Counted from the first letter of the stretch, positions 35,440 to 45,387 are shown. The stretch: 64,000 nucleotides of DNA from Microbulbifer sp. Q7 (GCF_001639145.1 NZ_LROY01000002.1:186001-250000), one strand, 5' to 3'. The notes: generated from the letters alone by a model not told the origin. Numbers and translations are program-made.

Positions 35440-35507
35440 TTGACGCCACTTGTGGAAAGTGGCGTCAATCTGGAAACCGGTCGCCGGAGTGGGTCACGAA
35501 CGTGACC
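35440..35507. other. Two palindromes downstream of the BCCT gene
   Basis: A 12-bp perfect stem with a 5-base loop spans 35440-35468, and GGTCACGAACGTGACC (35492-35507) is a 7-bp dyad. Neither is followed by a T-run in either direction. They could be the 3' end structure of the BCCT transcript or protein sites for the GDSL gene, whose start is 220 bases away. Confidence 0.5.
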
Positions 35508-35518
35508 GCCGTGTTGCG

Positions 35519-37504
35519 TTAGCGCAGGGTATGCAGAAATTGCAGATGCCGCTCGTATTGGGACACCATGTCGGTGAGTAACTGATCCTTGGTCCAGCCC
35601 ATGACATCGTAATCCTGGCCGCCTTCATACAGGTGTACATCGGCGCGGAAATAGACATCGGGCGAATCTTCGTCGCGGTCGTCACTCAGTTCCAGCTCCG
35701 GGTTCGCGGCATCGGGTTTTACCGTGGCCTTGGGATGCAGGCCGTAGACAAAACTCACCTCATCCCCGTGCAGTACTTCCACTTGAACGGAGTGCTTTTC
35801 GCCCTTTGTAACCTTTGCCTCGTAGCCATTTTTTTCCATTTCCTCGGCAAATTCCTGCAGTGCCTGGTGTCCGGTCTCTTCGATAAATTCCTGCACTTCC
35901 GCGAGCGAAGGCAGTTGCAGGGCATTTTTCAGGCGCCGTTGCCACACCACCGGGTTGCGGGCGCTGATCGGGGCCACCGGCGCACTCTGGGTGATCCGCT
36001 TGGCGGTTTCCGTGCGCAGGGCTTTTACCAGACCATACATGGCAATGAGTAATATGGCGGAGAAGGGCAGCGCACTGGCAATTACCGCCGTTTGCAGGGA
36101 GCCGAGCCCGCCGGCGAGCAGCAGTGCAATGGCCACCACACCAATCAGGAAGCACCAGAATATCCGTTGCCACAAGGGAGTATCGTCGCGCCCGTGGGAG
36201 GACAGCATGTTGACCACCAGTGCACCGGAGTCTGCGGAGGTGACGAAAAACACGATCACCATGATCACCGCCACAAAGGAGAATGCCGCGGAGAAGGGGA
36301 ATTGCTCCAGAAACTGGAACAGGGCGACAGATTGATCTTTGGCGACCACCTCGCCCAGCTGCGTCAGCCCTTCGTTGAGAATCATATGAATGGCGGAATT
36401 GCCGAAGAACGTCATCCACAGCATGGTGATCATTGCCGGTACCAGCATCGCACCGATGACAAAATCGCGAATGGTGCGTCCGCGGGAAATACGCGCAATA
36501 AACAAGCCGACAAATGGCGACCAGGACATCCACCAGCCCCAGTAAAGGATGGTCCACCCCCCTAGCCAGTCGGTGGGTTGATAGGCAAACAGGTTGAAGG
36601 TCTTGCCGACAATCTCGGACAGGTAGCTGCCAAAGTTCTGCACGAAGGCCTGTAACAGGTAAACGGTACTGCCCAGCAACAGCACCATCATTAGCATGAT
36701 GCCCGCCAGCGCCATATTGATCTGGGATAGCCGCTTGATACCGGCATCGAGCCCCAGCACCACCGATACGGTGGCGAGCAGGGTGGTGACCACAATCAGT
36801 GCCACCTGAACACCAGACCCCACTGGCAGCCCGAACAGATGGTTGAGTCCGGAATTGATCTGCAACACACCGTAGCCCAGTGTGGTAGCCACCCCGCACA
36901 CGGTGCCGACAATGGCAAACACGTCCACGGTATGGCCGATGGGACCATAAATACGCTCACCGAACATGGGGTAGAGTGCGGAGCGCAGTGTGAGCGGCAG
37001 TTTGTGCCGGTAACTGAAGTAAGCAAGGATCAGCGCGACGATGGCGTAGATGGCCCAGGCGTGGAAACCCCAGTGAAAAAAGGTAATCACCATGGCCTCG
37101 CGCGCGGCTTCCACCGTGCCGGTTTCCCCCACGGGCGGCTGCAGGTAATGCATCACCGGCTCCGCGACACCAAAAAACAGCAGGCCAATACCCATGCCGG
37201 CGGAGAACAGCATGGCGAACCAGGAAAGGAAATCGTAATCCGGCTCAATGTGGTCTGGCCCGAGCTTGATCTCACCAAAGCTCGACATGGCAATAATAAT
37301 GGTGCCAATCAGAATGATGGCGACCACCATCACGTAGTACCAGCTCATATGCACCACGACCCAGGACTGTATGGCCTTGAATGTGGTTGTCGCGTTATCC
37401 GGCGCAAGCACGGCGTAGGCGACCATTAACAGCAGCACCGCCGTTGCCGAATAGAACACCGGCGGGTTGAAGCGGGCTAGCTCCACGTTTTTTGCCTTGT
37501 CCAT
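35519..37504 (-). CDS. BCCT family betaine/choline/carnitine transporter, BetT-like
   Basis: This 661-residue sodium- or proton-coupled transporter for quaternary ammonium compounds has twelve membrane helices. It has the BCCT signature WTILYWGWWMSWSPFVGLFI with the aromatic substrate box, and GMGIGLLFFGVAEPV in the first part. A cytoplasmic C-terminal tail of about 140 residues (from about 520) is present, as in BetT and P. syringae-type BCCT transporters, where it takes part in osmotic sensing. No choline dehydrogenase genes are adjacent, so uptake for osmoprotection is more likely than catabolism. Confidence 0.93.
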   Translation of the reverse strand: MDKAKNVELARFNPPVFYSATAVLLLMVAYAVLAPDNATTTFKAIQSWVVVHMSWYYVMVVAIILIGTIIIAMSSFGEIKLGPDHIEPDYDFLSWFAMLFSAGMGIGLLFFGVAEPVMHYLQPPVGETGTVEAAREAMVITFFHWGFHAWAIYAIVALILAYFSYRHKLPLTLRSALYPMFGERIYGPIGHTVDVFAIVGTVCGVATTLGYGVLQINSGLNHLFGLPVGSGVQVALIVVTTLLATVSVVLGLDAGIKRLSQINMALAGIMLMMVLLLGSTVYLLQAFVQNFGSYLSEIVGKTFNLFAYQPTDWLGGWTILYWGWWMSWSPFVGLFIARISRGRTIRDFVIGAMLVPAMITMLWMTFFGNSAIHMILNEGLTQLGEVVAKDQSVALFQFLEQFPFSAAFSFVAVIMVIVFFVTSADSGALVVNMLSSHGRDDTPLWQRIFWCFLIGVVAIALLLAGGLGSLQTAVIASALPFSAILLIAMYGLVKALRTETAKRITQSAPVAPISARNPVVWQRRLKNALQLPSLAEVQEFIEETGHQALQEFAEEMEKNGYEAKVTKGEKHSVQVEVLHGDEVSFVYGLHPKATVKPDAANPELELSDDRDEDSPDVYFRADVHLYEGGQDYDVMGWTKDQLLTDMVSQYERHLQFLHTLR

Positions 37505-37648
37505 TACGCAGTTTTCCCCAGAGATTCAAAAGGACTTGGTGTCGATGTTGCGGAATGTGTGACGGGTCCGGGCGAAATCCACGCCGGATAGTTTGAGCAT
37601 AGCCGATGAATCAAGTTAGGCTATGTGTGAATATCCAGAGAGTGCTTC

Positions 37649-38065
37649 ATGCTGATTATTTCTAAACATATCCAGTTGCCCGATGCCGAAATCGAGGTCA
37701 ACGCGGTGCGTGCTCAGGGCGCCGGCGGGCAGAATGTCAACAAGGTCGCCACCGCCATCCATTTGCGCTTTGACGTGATGGCATCCAGCTTGCCGGCGGA
37801 TATCAAACAGCGTGTGCTGGCGTTGCGTGACCAGCGCATCTCGGCCGATGGTGTTGTGGTCATCAAGGCGCAACGCTTCCGCACGCAGGAAAAAAATCGT
37901 GAGGATGCGCTGACGCGTTTGCAGACATTGATCGCTGGTGTACTGAAAACCCCTAAAAAACGCGTACCAACCAAGCCGACACGGGGCTCGAAGGAGCGCC
38001 GTTTGCAGAGCAAGTCCCGACGCGGACAGATCAAATCCATGCGCGGAAAAATTTCTGATGCCTAA
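37649..38065 (+). CDS. arfB: Alternative ribosome-rescue factor ArfB
   Basis: ArfB hydrolyses peptidyl-tRNA on ribosomes stalled without a stop codon. The 138-residue protein has the catalytic GGQ (26-28) in RAQGAGGQNVNKVATAIHLR and a very basic C-terminal tail (RGSKERRLQSKSRRGQIKS) that enters the empty mRNA channel. An inverted repeat (CATAGCC/GGCTATG, 37598-37625) lies 24 bases upstream and may affect its expression. Confidence 0.96.
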   Translation: MLIISKHIQLPDAEIEVNAVRAQGAGGQNVNKVATAIHLRFDVMASSLPADIKQRVLALRDQRISADGVVVIKAQRFRTQEKNREDALTRLQTLIAGVLKTPKKRVPTKPTRGSKERRLQSKSRRGQIKSMRGKISDA

Positions 38066-38105
38066 ACCGGCAACGAGGCCCGGTTCGCTTTAACAAGGAG
38101 AATCC

Positions 38106-39173
38106 ATGTCTACCCGCTATCACGCTGATGCACTACATTCGTTTGCCAGTAATTTGTTTGCTTCGACGGGACTGTCCCGCGAGCGGGCAGACGTCATGGC
38201 GAATACATTTTTACAGGCAGACCTCATGGGTTTTACCACCCACGGTCTGCACCGGGTTGCCAGTAATCTGCAGTGGTTGAAAGATGGCGTATCGCGCCTG
38301 AGCGGTGAGCCTGAGGTGCTGCAGGATCGCGGCAATTGTTTCAACTGGGATGCGAATTTCTTACCGGGGCCCTGGGTGCTGAACCAGGCGATTGAGCAGG
38401 CGCTGGATCGCGTCAGCGAATACGGGGTGGTGACTGCGACCATTCGCCGCAGCCAGCACATCGCCTGTCTCGCTGCCTATTTGCCGCAGATCATCGAGAA
38501 AAATTGCGTGGCATTGCTCACCTGTTCTACGCCGGCCGAACGCACGGTTTCACCGCAGGGCAGTAAGGAACCGCTTTTTTCCGCGAACCCCATCGCCTTC
38601 TGTGCGCCCGCCGGTGACTTTCCCTTGTTGTTCGATATCAGCATGTCGGTCACTGCCGGTGGCTATGTGGCGCGCGCCGAGCGCGAAGGCAAGAAATTGC
38701 CCGCTGCCTATCTGAAAGATAGCGACGGCAACCTGTCGGACGATCCCGCGGCATTTGCCAATGGTGGCAGCATCCTGCCGGTGGGTGGCGCGGACCACGG
38801 TTACAAGGGCGCAGCCTTGTCCGCCATGCTGGAAGTGTTGTCGATGGGGCTCAGTGGCTACGGGCGCGCAGACAATACCCAGGATGACGATGAGGCAAAC
38901 TCGGTATTCCTGCAAATCATTGACCCGCGTGCCTTTGGTGCCCCGCAAGACTTTTTGCGGCAGACCCGGGCGTTGGCCACATTGTGGAGCGACTGTGCGC
39001 CCGATAGTGACGGGGCGAGCGGAGTGCGGGTGCCGGGGCAGCGTGCCTGGGCGTTGCGGGAAGATCAGCTGGCGCACGGGGTGCGGCTGTATCCCACCAT
39101 CGAGGAAGATCTCAAGGCGCTCGCCGCGCAGTACAACCGCGACATGCCGGCGCCTATTGCCGGTCAGGGATAG
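38106..39173 (+). CDS. Ldh2 (malate/lactate/ureidoglycolate) family dehydrogenase
   Basis: This 355-residue NAD(P)-dependent oxidoreductase belongs to the Ldh2/MDH2/YlbC family, which is unrelated to classical LDH. The N-terminal ADLMGFTTHGLHRV contains the family's conserved Gly-x-x-x-His-Gly around the active site; FSANPIAFCAP and GADHGYKGAALSAMLEVLS are further marks. Family members reduce or oxidise 2-keto acids, ureidoglycolate, sulfolactate or piperideine-2-carboxylate, so the substrate is open. AAGGAG precedes the start. The gap to the amidase is 267 bases and contains no gene. Confidence 0.88.
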   Translation: MSTRYHADALHSFASNLFASTGLSRERADVMANTFLQADLMGFTTHGLHRVASNLQWLKDGVSRLSGEPEVLQDRGNCFNWDANFLPGPWVLNQAIEQALDRVSEYGVVTATIRRSQHIACLAAYLPQIIEKNCVALLTCSTPAERTVSPQGSKEPLFSANPIAFCAPAGDFPLLFDISMSVTAGGYVARAEREGKKLPAAYLKDSDGNLSDDPAAFANGGSILPVGGADHGYKGAALSAMLEVLSMGLSGYGRADNTQDDDEANSVFLQIIDPRAFGAPQDFLRQTRALATLWSDCAPDSDGASGVRVPGQRAWALREDQLAHGVRLYPTIEEDLKALAAQYNRDMPAPIAGQG

Positions 39174-39440
39174 GTTGGCCAGCGAATTGCACTGTTTAAT
39201 TGGAAAACCGGGCAACCGGAGAATGGTGTCATGGCCTCTCGCACACCACCGCAGAAATCGGGGCGTATTGTTCCACGTGACTTTGCGCCTGCAGCGGGAA
39301 AAAGGCGCCATGCAGGACTAGGATAGGGGGACGATCCGAAGTTGGTCCGAGTGCCCGGATCGGGCGGGCCGGCAAACGGAATAACCGGAGAACAAAAACA
39401 GAAGGCGACAGGATTGCGTCGTTCAACAGGAGAGATAGCC

Positions 39441-40895
39441 ATGAAAGAATTGCTCAGCATGTCGGCGATGGAGTTGCTAGACGGGTTCCGGGAGAAACAG
39501 TTTTCTCCCGTGGAAGCAGCCCAGGCGATGCTCGGGCAAATCGAACGCTGCAATCCTGTCGTCAACGCCTTCAACCTGGTCGATCCGGAAACCACCCTGG
39601 CGTTTGCGCGAGAGTCTGAGAAGCGCTATCAGGAAGGGGACGTCATCGGTCCCCTCGACGGCGTGCCCGTCGCCATCAAGGATGTTTTCCTCACCCCGCA
39701 ATGGCCCACCATCAAGGGCTCCAACACCATCGACCCTGAATCCACGCTGGGCAAGGAAGCGCCGTGTGTGGCCGCGCTGAATCGCAATGGCGCGGTGCCA
39801 CTGGGGAAAACCACCACGCCGGAGTTCGGCTGGAAGGGCGTGACCGACAACCCGGTGGATGGCGTCACCCGCAACCCCTGGAACCCGGATAAAACCGCCG
39901 GCGGTTCCAGCGGCGGCAGTGCGGCGGCGGTGCCGCTCGGGATGGGGCCGCTGGCACTGGGCACCGATGCCGGGGGGTCCATTCGCATCCCTGCCGGGTT
40001 CAGTGGTCTGGTGGGCCTGAAGCCCAGTTTTGGTGAAGTGCCACACTGGCCCGCCAGCCCGTTTGGCACCCTGGCCCATGCGGGCCCCATGACCTGGACG
40101 GTGGCGGACTGTGCGCTGATGATGAATGTGCTGAGCGAGCCCGACTACCGGGATATCAATGCCATACCCCGGCGCAACATCGATTACCTGGCGGCAATCG
40201 AAGGTGAGCCGCAGGACTTGCTGCGTGGGGTGCGTATCGCGTTCAGTGCCACCCTCGGTTACGTGCAGGTGGACAAGGAAATCGCGCAAGCGGTACATGC
40301 CGCAGCACTGCAACTGCAGTCTCTGGGTGCGGAAGTGACCGAGGTTGACCCCGGCTTCGATGATCCCCTGGGAGCCTTCGGGCATCTGTTCTATGGCGGT
40401 GCGGCCAATGCGCTGCGCACGATCGGCAAAAAGCAGCGCGCGCTGATGGATCCGCAACTGGTGGCCGTTTCCGAAAAAGCCGCGCAACTTTCCATGCTGG
40501 ATTACCTGGAGGCGACCAATGAGCGCGCCGCCCTGAGTGAGCGCATGGCGGGCTTCCACAATAAATACGACCTGCTGCTGACGCCCACGTTGCCGATCAC
40601 CGCATTCACCGCCGGTCGCGAAGTGCCGGAAGACTGGCCGAGTACCCGCTGGCCCTCGTGGACGCCATTTACCTACCCGTTCAACATGACCGGACAACCG
40701 GCGATCTCGGTTCCCTGTGGCTTCGATGCCGCGGGGCTGCCCATCGGCCTGCAGCTTGTGGGGGCACGCTTTGATGATCGCGCGGTATTGCGCGCGGCCC
40801 AGGCTTATCAGCTGGCGGCGCCGCTGACCCACAAGCGTCCCCGCCTGTTTTATGAAGACGCGCAGCAGGGTGCGGCAACAGGAGTGGATGCATGA
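39441..40895 (+). CDS. Amidase signature family hydrolase
   Basis: This 484-residue amidase has the Ser-cisSer-Lys triad: Lys80 in VAIKDVF, cis-Ser156 in GGSSGGS and nucleophile Ser180 in GTDAGGSIRIP. The C-terminus has the usual NMTGQPAISVPCGF...GLPIGLQLVG. It is closer to stand-alone amidases than to GatA, because GatB/C are absent. ATG 39441 is preferred over an open frame reaching 33 codons further upstream. The stop overlaps the aminotransferase start by four bases. Confidence 0.92.
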   Translation: MKELLSMSAMELLDGFREKQFSPVEAAQAMLGQIERCNPVVNAFNLVDPETTLAFARESEKRYQEGDVIGPLDGVPVAIKDVFLTPQWPTIKGSNTIDPESTLGKEAPCVAALNRNGAVPLGKTTTPEFGWKGVTDNPVDGVTRNPWNPDKTAGGSSGGSAAAVPLGMGPLALGTDAGGSIRIPAGFSGLVGLKPSFGEVPHWPASPFGTLAHAGPMTWTVADCALMMNVLSEPDYRDINAIPRRNIDYLAAIEGEPQDLLRGVRIAFSATLGYVQVDKEIAQAVHAAALQLQSLGAEVTEVDPGFDDPLGAFGHLFYGGAANALRTIGKKQRALMDPQLVAVSEKAAQLSMLDYLEATNERAALSERMAGFHNKYDLLLTPTLPITAFTAGREVPEDWPSTRWPSWTPFTYPFNMTGQPAISVPCGFDAAGLPIGLQLVGARFDDRAVLRAAQAYQLAAPLTHKRPRLFYEDAQQGAATGVDA

Positions 40896-42094
40896 GTCGG
40901 CTGGATTTTGATTTTTACGAATCGGAAGATCCGGTATGGAACCCCGCACTGCTCACCATCCCGGTGCCGGGCATTCGTAAAATGGTGAATATGGCGGCCA
41001 CCATGGAGGACGTGATCCATCTCTCCATTGGCCAGCCCGATGCGCCCACACCGCCGCACGTGGTACAGGCCACCGTGGATGCACTGAACGCAGGCCAGAC
41101 CGGTTACACCATGGACGCCGGGCTGCCGGAGTTGCTGGATGCACTGGCAGATTATTACGGCGAGCGCTCCGGGCGTACGCTCAGTCCGGAAAATATTCTG
41201 ATCACCACCGGCGCCACGGAAGCGGTGTATCTGGCGCTGACCGCGGTGTCTGCACCGGGGCGTGAATTTATCGTGCCGGACCCGTCATTCATGCTGTACG
41301 CGCCGCTGATCCGGATGAACGGTGGCGAGGTCAAATACATTCCCACCCGGGCGGAAAACAATCATCAACTCGATCCGCAGGAAGTGATCGATGCGATCGA
41401 CACCAACACGCACGCGATCATTCTCAATTCCCCCAGCAATCCCACCGGTACGGTTTACCCGCGGGAGACCGTGGAAACCATTGTGCAGGAAGCGGCCTAC
41501 CGCGGGATTTATGTGATCAGCGACGAGGTCTACGACCACCTGATTTACGACGACAGGGAGTACGCCAGCGTATTGTCCTGCTGCTCGGATCTCGATCATG
41601 TCATGGTCATGAGCAGCTTCTCCAAAACCTTCAGCATGGCGGGTATGCGGGTTGGCTGGTTGATAGCGAGCCAGGGGGCCATTCGCAAACTGCGCCGCTA
41701 CCATATGTTCACCACCACGGTGGCAAACACACCCTGCCAGTGGGGGGGCGTCGCCGCGCTCAGGGGCGACCGGCGCTTTGTGACCGATGTGGTAAGTACC
41801 TACAAGAAACGTCGCGACCGTCTGGTGGAACTGGTGGCTCAAACCCCGTACCTGGAAGGGTATGTACCGGAGGGGGCCTTCTACATGTTCCCCTCCCTGC
41901 CCGAAGGGGTAAACGGCAATAATGTGGCGTTGCGCCTGTTGCGGGAGACCGGAGTCTGCACCATTGCCGGTGACACCTTTGGCGAGAGCAGCCGCAATGC
42001 GCTGCGTTTCAGCTACGCCACGTCCATTGAAAATATCGAACGCGCTTTTGAGCGTATTATTCCGTGGATGGAAAAGCAGGACTTCGGCGGCTAG
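40892..42094 (+). CDS. Class I/II PLP-dependent aminotransferase
   Basis: This 400-residue fold-type I aminotransferase has PLP Lys245 in SSFSKTFSMAGMRVGW, Asn183 in NSPSNPTG and Asp211 in VISDEVYDHL. It resembles aspartate/aromatic aminotransferases of the AAT-I family. It overlaps the amidase gene by four bases (ATGA), so an amine or amino acid freed by the amidase could be its substrate. That link is inference. Confidence 0.93.
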   Translation: MSRLDFDFYESEDPVWNPALLTIPVPGIRKMVNMAATMEDVIHLSIGQPDAPTPPHVVQATVDALNAGQTGYTMDAGLPELLDALADYYGERSGRTLSPENILITTGATEAVYLALTAVSAPGREFIVPDPSFMLYAPLIRMNGGEVKYIPTRAENNHQLDPQEVIDAIDTNTHAIILNSPSNPTGTVYPRETVETIVQEAAYRGIYVISDEVYDHLIYDDREYASVLSCCSDLDHVMVMSSFSKTFSMAGMRVGWLIASQGAIRKLRRYHMFTTTVANTPCQWGGVAALRGDRRFVTDVVSTYKKRRDRLVELVAQTPYLEGYVPEGAFYMFPSLPEGVNGNNVALRLLRETGVCTIAGDTFGESSRNALRFSYATSIENIERAFERIIPWMEKQDFGG

Positions 42095-42139
42095 TCATCC
42101 CTATGTTTTTTATTGTGTGATTGGCTTGTTCCCTTTCAG

Positions 42140-42219
42140 GGGGACAAGCGAGTCAGGGGACAAGCGAGTCAGGGGACAAGCGAGTCAGGGGACAAGCGAG
42201 TCAGGGGGCAGGCGAGTCA
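42140..42219. repeat. 16-bp tandem repeat, four perfect and one imperfect copy
   Basis: GGGGACAAGCGAGTCA occurs at 42140, 42156, 42172 and 42188 without change, and once degenerate at 42204. The array sits between the convergent aminotransferase and imuC genes. CTTGTTCCC just before it (42124-42132) is nearly complementary to the unit, so a hairpin with the first copy is possible. Confidence 0.92.
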
Positions 42220-42250
42220 GGCTGGCAAGCGTGCGCATTGTGTATCGCTT

Positions 42251-45200
42251 TTAATGAAAACTGCGCACATGCTGCAGTTCCTTCCAGGCAAGGCAGTCGA
42301 TCTTTTTTCCAATCAGGTGGATCACGCTATATTGCTGCGTCTGCGTGTCCCGGCTGATTTGTAAATTGCCTTCTATCAGCAAGACTTTTCCGCGCAAAAT
42401 TTCTTTGCGGTAGCGCTCCTGTATCGGCTTCCATAGCACCACGTTGATTACTCCGGTTTCATCTTCCAGGGTCAGAAACAGAACCCCGGCCGCGGTGCCC
42501 GGGCGCTGGCGACAGGTGACCAGGCCGAGGGCCCGGATTCGTTCACCATCGTTGCGGCTGGCCAGGTCGCAGGCCTGAGCGAGCCCGGCAAGACGGTGCT
42601 GTTTGCGCAACAGCGTTACAGGGTGTTCGCGCAGCGTCAGACCAGTACTCTGGTAATCACAGTAGATGTTGTCTTCCTGCCCAGTGTCCGGTTGGTGTTG
42701 GGTCGGCGCGGTATGTTCCAGCTGGCTGTTCAGTGCCTGCCAGGTACTGTGAAAACGGTTTTCGGCAATACTGTAGAAGCAGTTGGCGTGGGCGAGGATG
42801 GCGCTTTGCCGGGTGGGGAGATTTGCCCGCTGGGTGAAGTCCTGCAGGGACTGGAAATTTCCCTGTACCCGCGCGGCTTCAATGACTTCTACCGATTCCT
42901 CGGCCAGCCCCTTGATCAGGCGCATCCCCAGGCGCACGGCGGGACCTTCACTGGTAACCGCTTGCCCGCCCGGCTTATTTTTGTCGGCCAGTGCCAGGCT
43001 GTGGTGCCAGCCGCTGTAGTTTACGTCCAGCGGTAATATTTTCACATTGTGGCGCTGGGCGTCGTAGACCAGCTGTGCCGGTGCATAAAAGCCCATGGGC
43101 TGACTGTTGAGCAGGCCACAGTAAAACGCGGCGGGATGGTGGTATTTGATCCAGGCCGAAAAATAGGCGAGCAGGGCGAAGCTGGCAGAGTGGGACTCGG
43201 GAAAACCGTAAGAGCCAAATCCTTTCATCTGCTCGAACAGCTGCTCCGCCAGGTTGTGGGTGTAGCCGTTGGCGAGCATGCCGTTGATCAGTTTTTCACG
43301 AAACTGCAGCAGATTGCCGTTCTTGCCCCAGCTGGCCATGGCGCGGCGCAGGGCATCGGCTTCACCACCACTGAAGCCTGCGGCCACCATGGACAGCTTG
43401 ATCACCTGCTCCTGAAAAATGGGTACCCCCAGCGTGCGCGCCAGTACCGGGCGCAGGTTTTCATGGGGGTACGCCACGGGTTCCAGTTGTTGCTTGCGGC
43501 GCAGATAGGGATGCACCATGCCACCCTGAATGGGGCCTGGGCGGACAATGGCAATCTCGATCACCAGCTCGTAGAACTTCCGTGGTTGTAGCCGTGGCAG
43601 CATGCTCATCTGCGCGCGGGATTCGATCTGGAAAACTCCCACGGTATCGGCACGGCACATCATTTCATAAACGGCGGGGTCATCCGGCGGGATGTCACGC
43701 AGGCGCATCCTGTGTCCATACAGGGCCATATACGTGAGGGATTTACGCAGGGCGGTGAGCATGCCCAGTGCGAGGATGTCCACCTTCATCAGCTTCAGGT
43801 CTTCAATGTCCTCCTTGTCCCACTGCACAATGGTGCGTTCTTCCATGGCCGCGTTTTCAATGGGCACCAGCTGACTCAGTGGCCGCTCGGTAATCACAAA
43901 ACCACCCACATGCTGTGAGAGATGGCGCGGGAAACCGTAAATCTGCTCCAGCAGAACCGGTAACATTCGGCCGGCGGTACTGTGCGGGGCGATCCCCACT
44001 TTTTTCATCTGCTGCGGAAAGTCATCCAGTGTGTCCCACCAGCTGCGTTCCGCCTGTAACTGCTCAATCATCGCGGCGCCGAGTCCCAGTGCCTTGCCGA
44101 TATCCCGCAGCGCGCTTTTGAACCGGTAAGTGATTTTTGCGGCGGCGAGGCCGGCGCGCTCGCGCCCATACTTCCGGTAAATATACTGGATGATCTCCTC
44201 GCGCCGTTCGTGCTCGAAATCCACATCAATATCCGGTGGCTCGTTGCGCTCGCGGGAGATAAAGCGCTCGAACAGCAGGCCAATTTTGTGGGGGTCGATT
44301 TCGGTAATGAACAGGCAGTAGCACACCACGGAGTTGGCCGCGGAACCGCGGCCCTGGTAGAGAATATGCTGGCTGCGGGCAAACTGGACAATGTCGTAAA
44401 TAGTGAGAAAGTAATGCTCGTACTTTAACTCGGCGATGAGTGCCAGCTCCACTTCGATCTGCTGCTGGATGCGCGGTTCCGGGCCCGCGGGCCAGCGTGT
44501 TTGCACGCCGGCCTCGACCAGTTCACGCAGATATTCGCTGGCGTTTTTGCCAGGTGCGAGCACTTCAGAAGGATACTGGTATTGCAGCTCGGTTAAACTG
44601 AAGGTGCAGAGGTCGGCAATTTTCAGCGTATTGTGAATGCTCTCCTGCGGGTAAAGGGCAGCGATCTCTTGCCGGGTGCGCAGGTAGCGCTCGGCATTCT
44701 GTTGCAGACGGTAACCGAGTTGATCCAGGGTGCAGTTGTGATAATTCGCATTGAGCACATCCTGCAATGGCTTGCGGGTGCGGCAGTGCATCAGGACCGC
44801 GTTGGTGGCGACCACCGGCAGCTGCTGGGATTCGGCCGCGCAGAGGAGTTTCTGCAGCCTGAGGTTTTCACCCGGCAACAGGTGCAGGCTCAGGGCGATA
44901 TACAGGCGCTTGCCAAAGTGCTGTTGCAGTGCGTCGGGTACTTGCAGGGATTCCCCGCGGGGTAGCCACAGGCAGAGCGCATGCGTGCAATGCTGGATGA
45001 CGTCCTGCAGCGATGTCTGATAGTGACCCTTTTCCGCGCGCAGGCGCGAGGTGGAAATCAGCTCGCAGATCTCACTGTAGGCGATGCGATCCGGTGCCAG
45101 TAACACCAGTTCCTGCTGATCTTCCGCGAGCCGGAAAAAACTGCCACAGATGAGCTTTAGCGGATGGCCCTTGGCGCGGTGCTTTTCCAGTTCGGCGTAG

Positions 45201-45349
45201 GCGCGTACCACGCCCGCCATGGAGCACTCGTCGGTGATGGCGAGTGCGCGGTAGCCGAGCCTGCAGGCAGTTGTTACCAGCTCTTGTGGGTGCGAGGCGC
45301 CCTGTAGGAAAGAGAAATTACTCTGACAGAAAAGTTCTGCGTACTGCAT
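42251..45349 (-). CDS. imuC: Error-prone DNA polymerase ImuC (DnaE2)
   Basis: This 1032-residue C-family polymerase works in SOS-induced translesion synthesis. It has an N-terminal PHP domain (FSFLQGASHPQELVTTACRL). The polymerase active-site aspartates are visible: Asp373 and Asp375 in PPDIDVDFE and Asp524 in KVDILALGM. A helix-hairpin-helix and OB-fold C-terminal region follows. It is shorter than replicative DnaE and lacks its extended tau-binding tail, as usual for DnaE2. It lies 38 bases after imuB in the order imuA-imuB-imuC. Confidence 0.96.
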   Translation of the reverse strand: MQYAELFCQSNFSFLQGASHPQELVTTACRLGYRALAITDECSMAGVVRAYAELEKHRAKGHPLKLICGSFFRLAEDQQELVLLAPDRIAYSEICELISTSRLRAEKGHYQTSLQDVIQHCTHALCLWLPRGESLQVPDALQQHFGKRLYIALSLHLLPGENLRLQKLLCAAESQQLPVVATNAVLMHCRTRKPLQDVLNANYHNCTLDQLGYRLQQNAERYLRTRQEIAALYPQESIHNTLKIADLCTFSLTELQYQYPSEVLAPGKNASEYLRELVEAGVQTRWPAGPEPRIQQQIEVELALIAELKYEHYFLTIYDIVQFARSQHILYQGRGSAANSVVCYCLFITEIDPHKIGLLFERFISRERNEPPDIDVDFEHERREEIIQYIYRKYGRERAGLAAAKITYRFKSALRDIGKALGLGAAMIEQLQAERSWWDTLDDFPQQMKKVGIAPHSTAGRMLPVLLEQIYGFPRHLSQHVGGFVITERPLSQLVPIENAAMEERTIVQWDKEDIEDLKLMKVDILALGMLTALRKSLTYMALYGHRMRLRDIPPDDPAVYEMMCRADTVGVFQIESRAQMSMLPRLQPRKFYELVIEIAIVRPGPIQGGMVHPYLRRKQQLEPVAYPHENLRPVLARTLGVPIFQEQVIKLSMVAAGFSGGEADALRRAMASWGKNGNLLQFREKLINGMLANGYTHNLAEQLFEQMKGFGSYGFPESHSASFALLAYFSAWIKYHHPAAFYCGLLNSQPMGFYAPAQLVYDAQRHNVKILPLDVNYSGWHHSLALADKNKPGGQAVTSEGPAVRLGMRLIKGLAEESVEVIEAARVQGNFQSLQDFTQRANLPTRQSAILAHANCFYSIAENRFHSTWQALNSQLEHTAPTQHQPDTGQEDNIYCDYQSTGLTLREHPVTLLRKQHRLAGLAQACDLASRNDGERIRALGLVTCRQRPGTAAGVLFLTLEDETGVINVVLWKPIQERYRKEILRGKVLLIEGNLQISRDTQTQQYSVIHLIGKKIDCLAWKELQHVRSFH

Positions 45350-45387
45350 GCAGGGATATCTGAAACTCGGTAGTGATCGGGCAGCGC

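Noticed and set aside
42140..42219. Tandem repeat read as a CRISPR array
   Set aside because: The 16-bp units follow each other directly with no unique spacers, and no cas genes are near.
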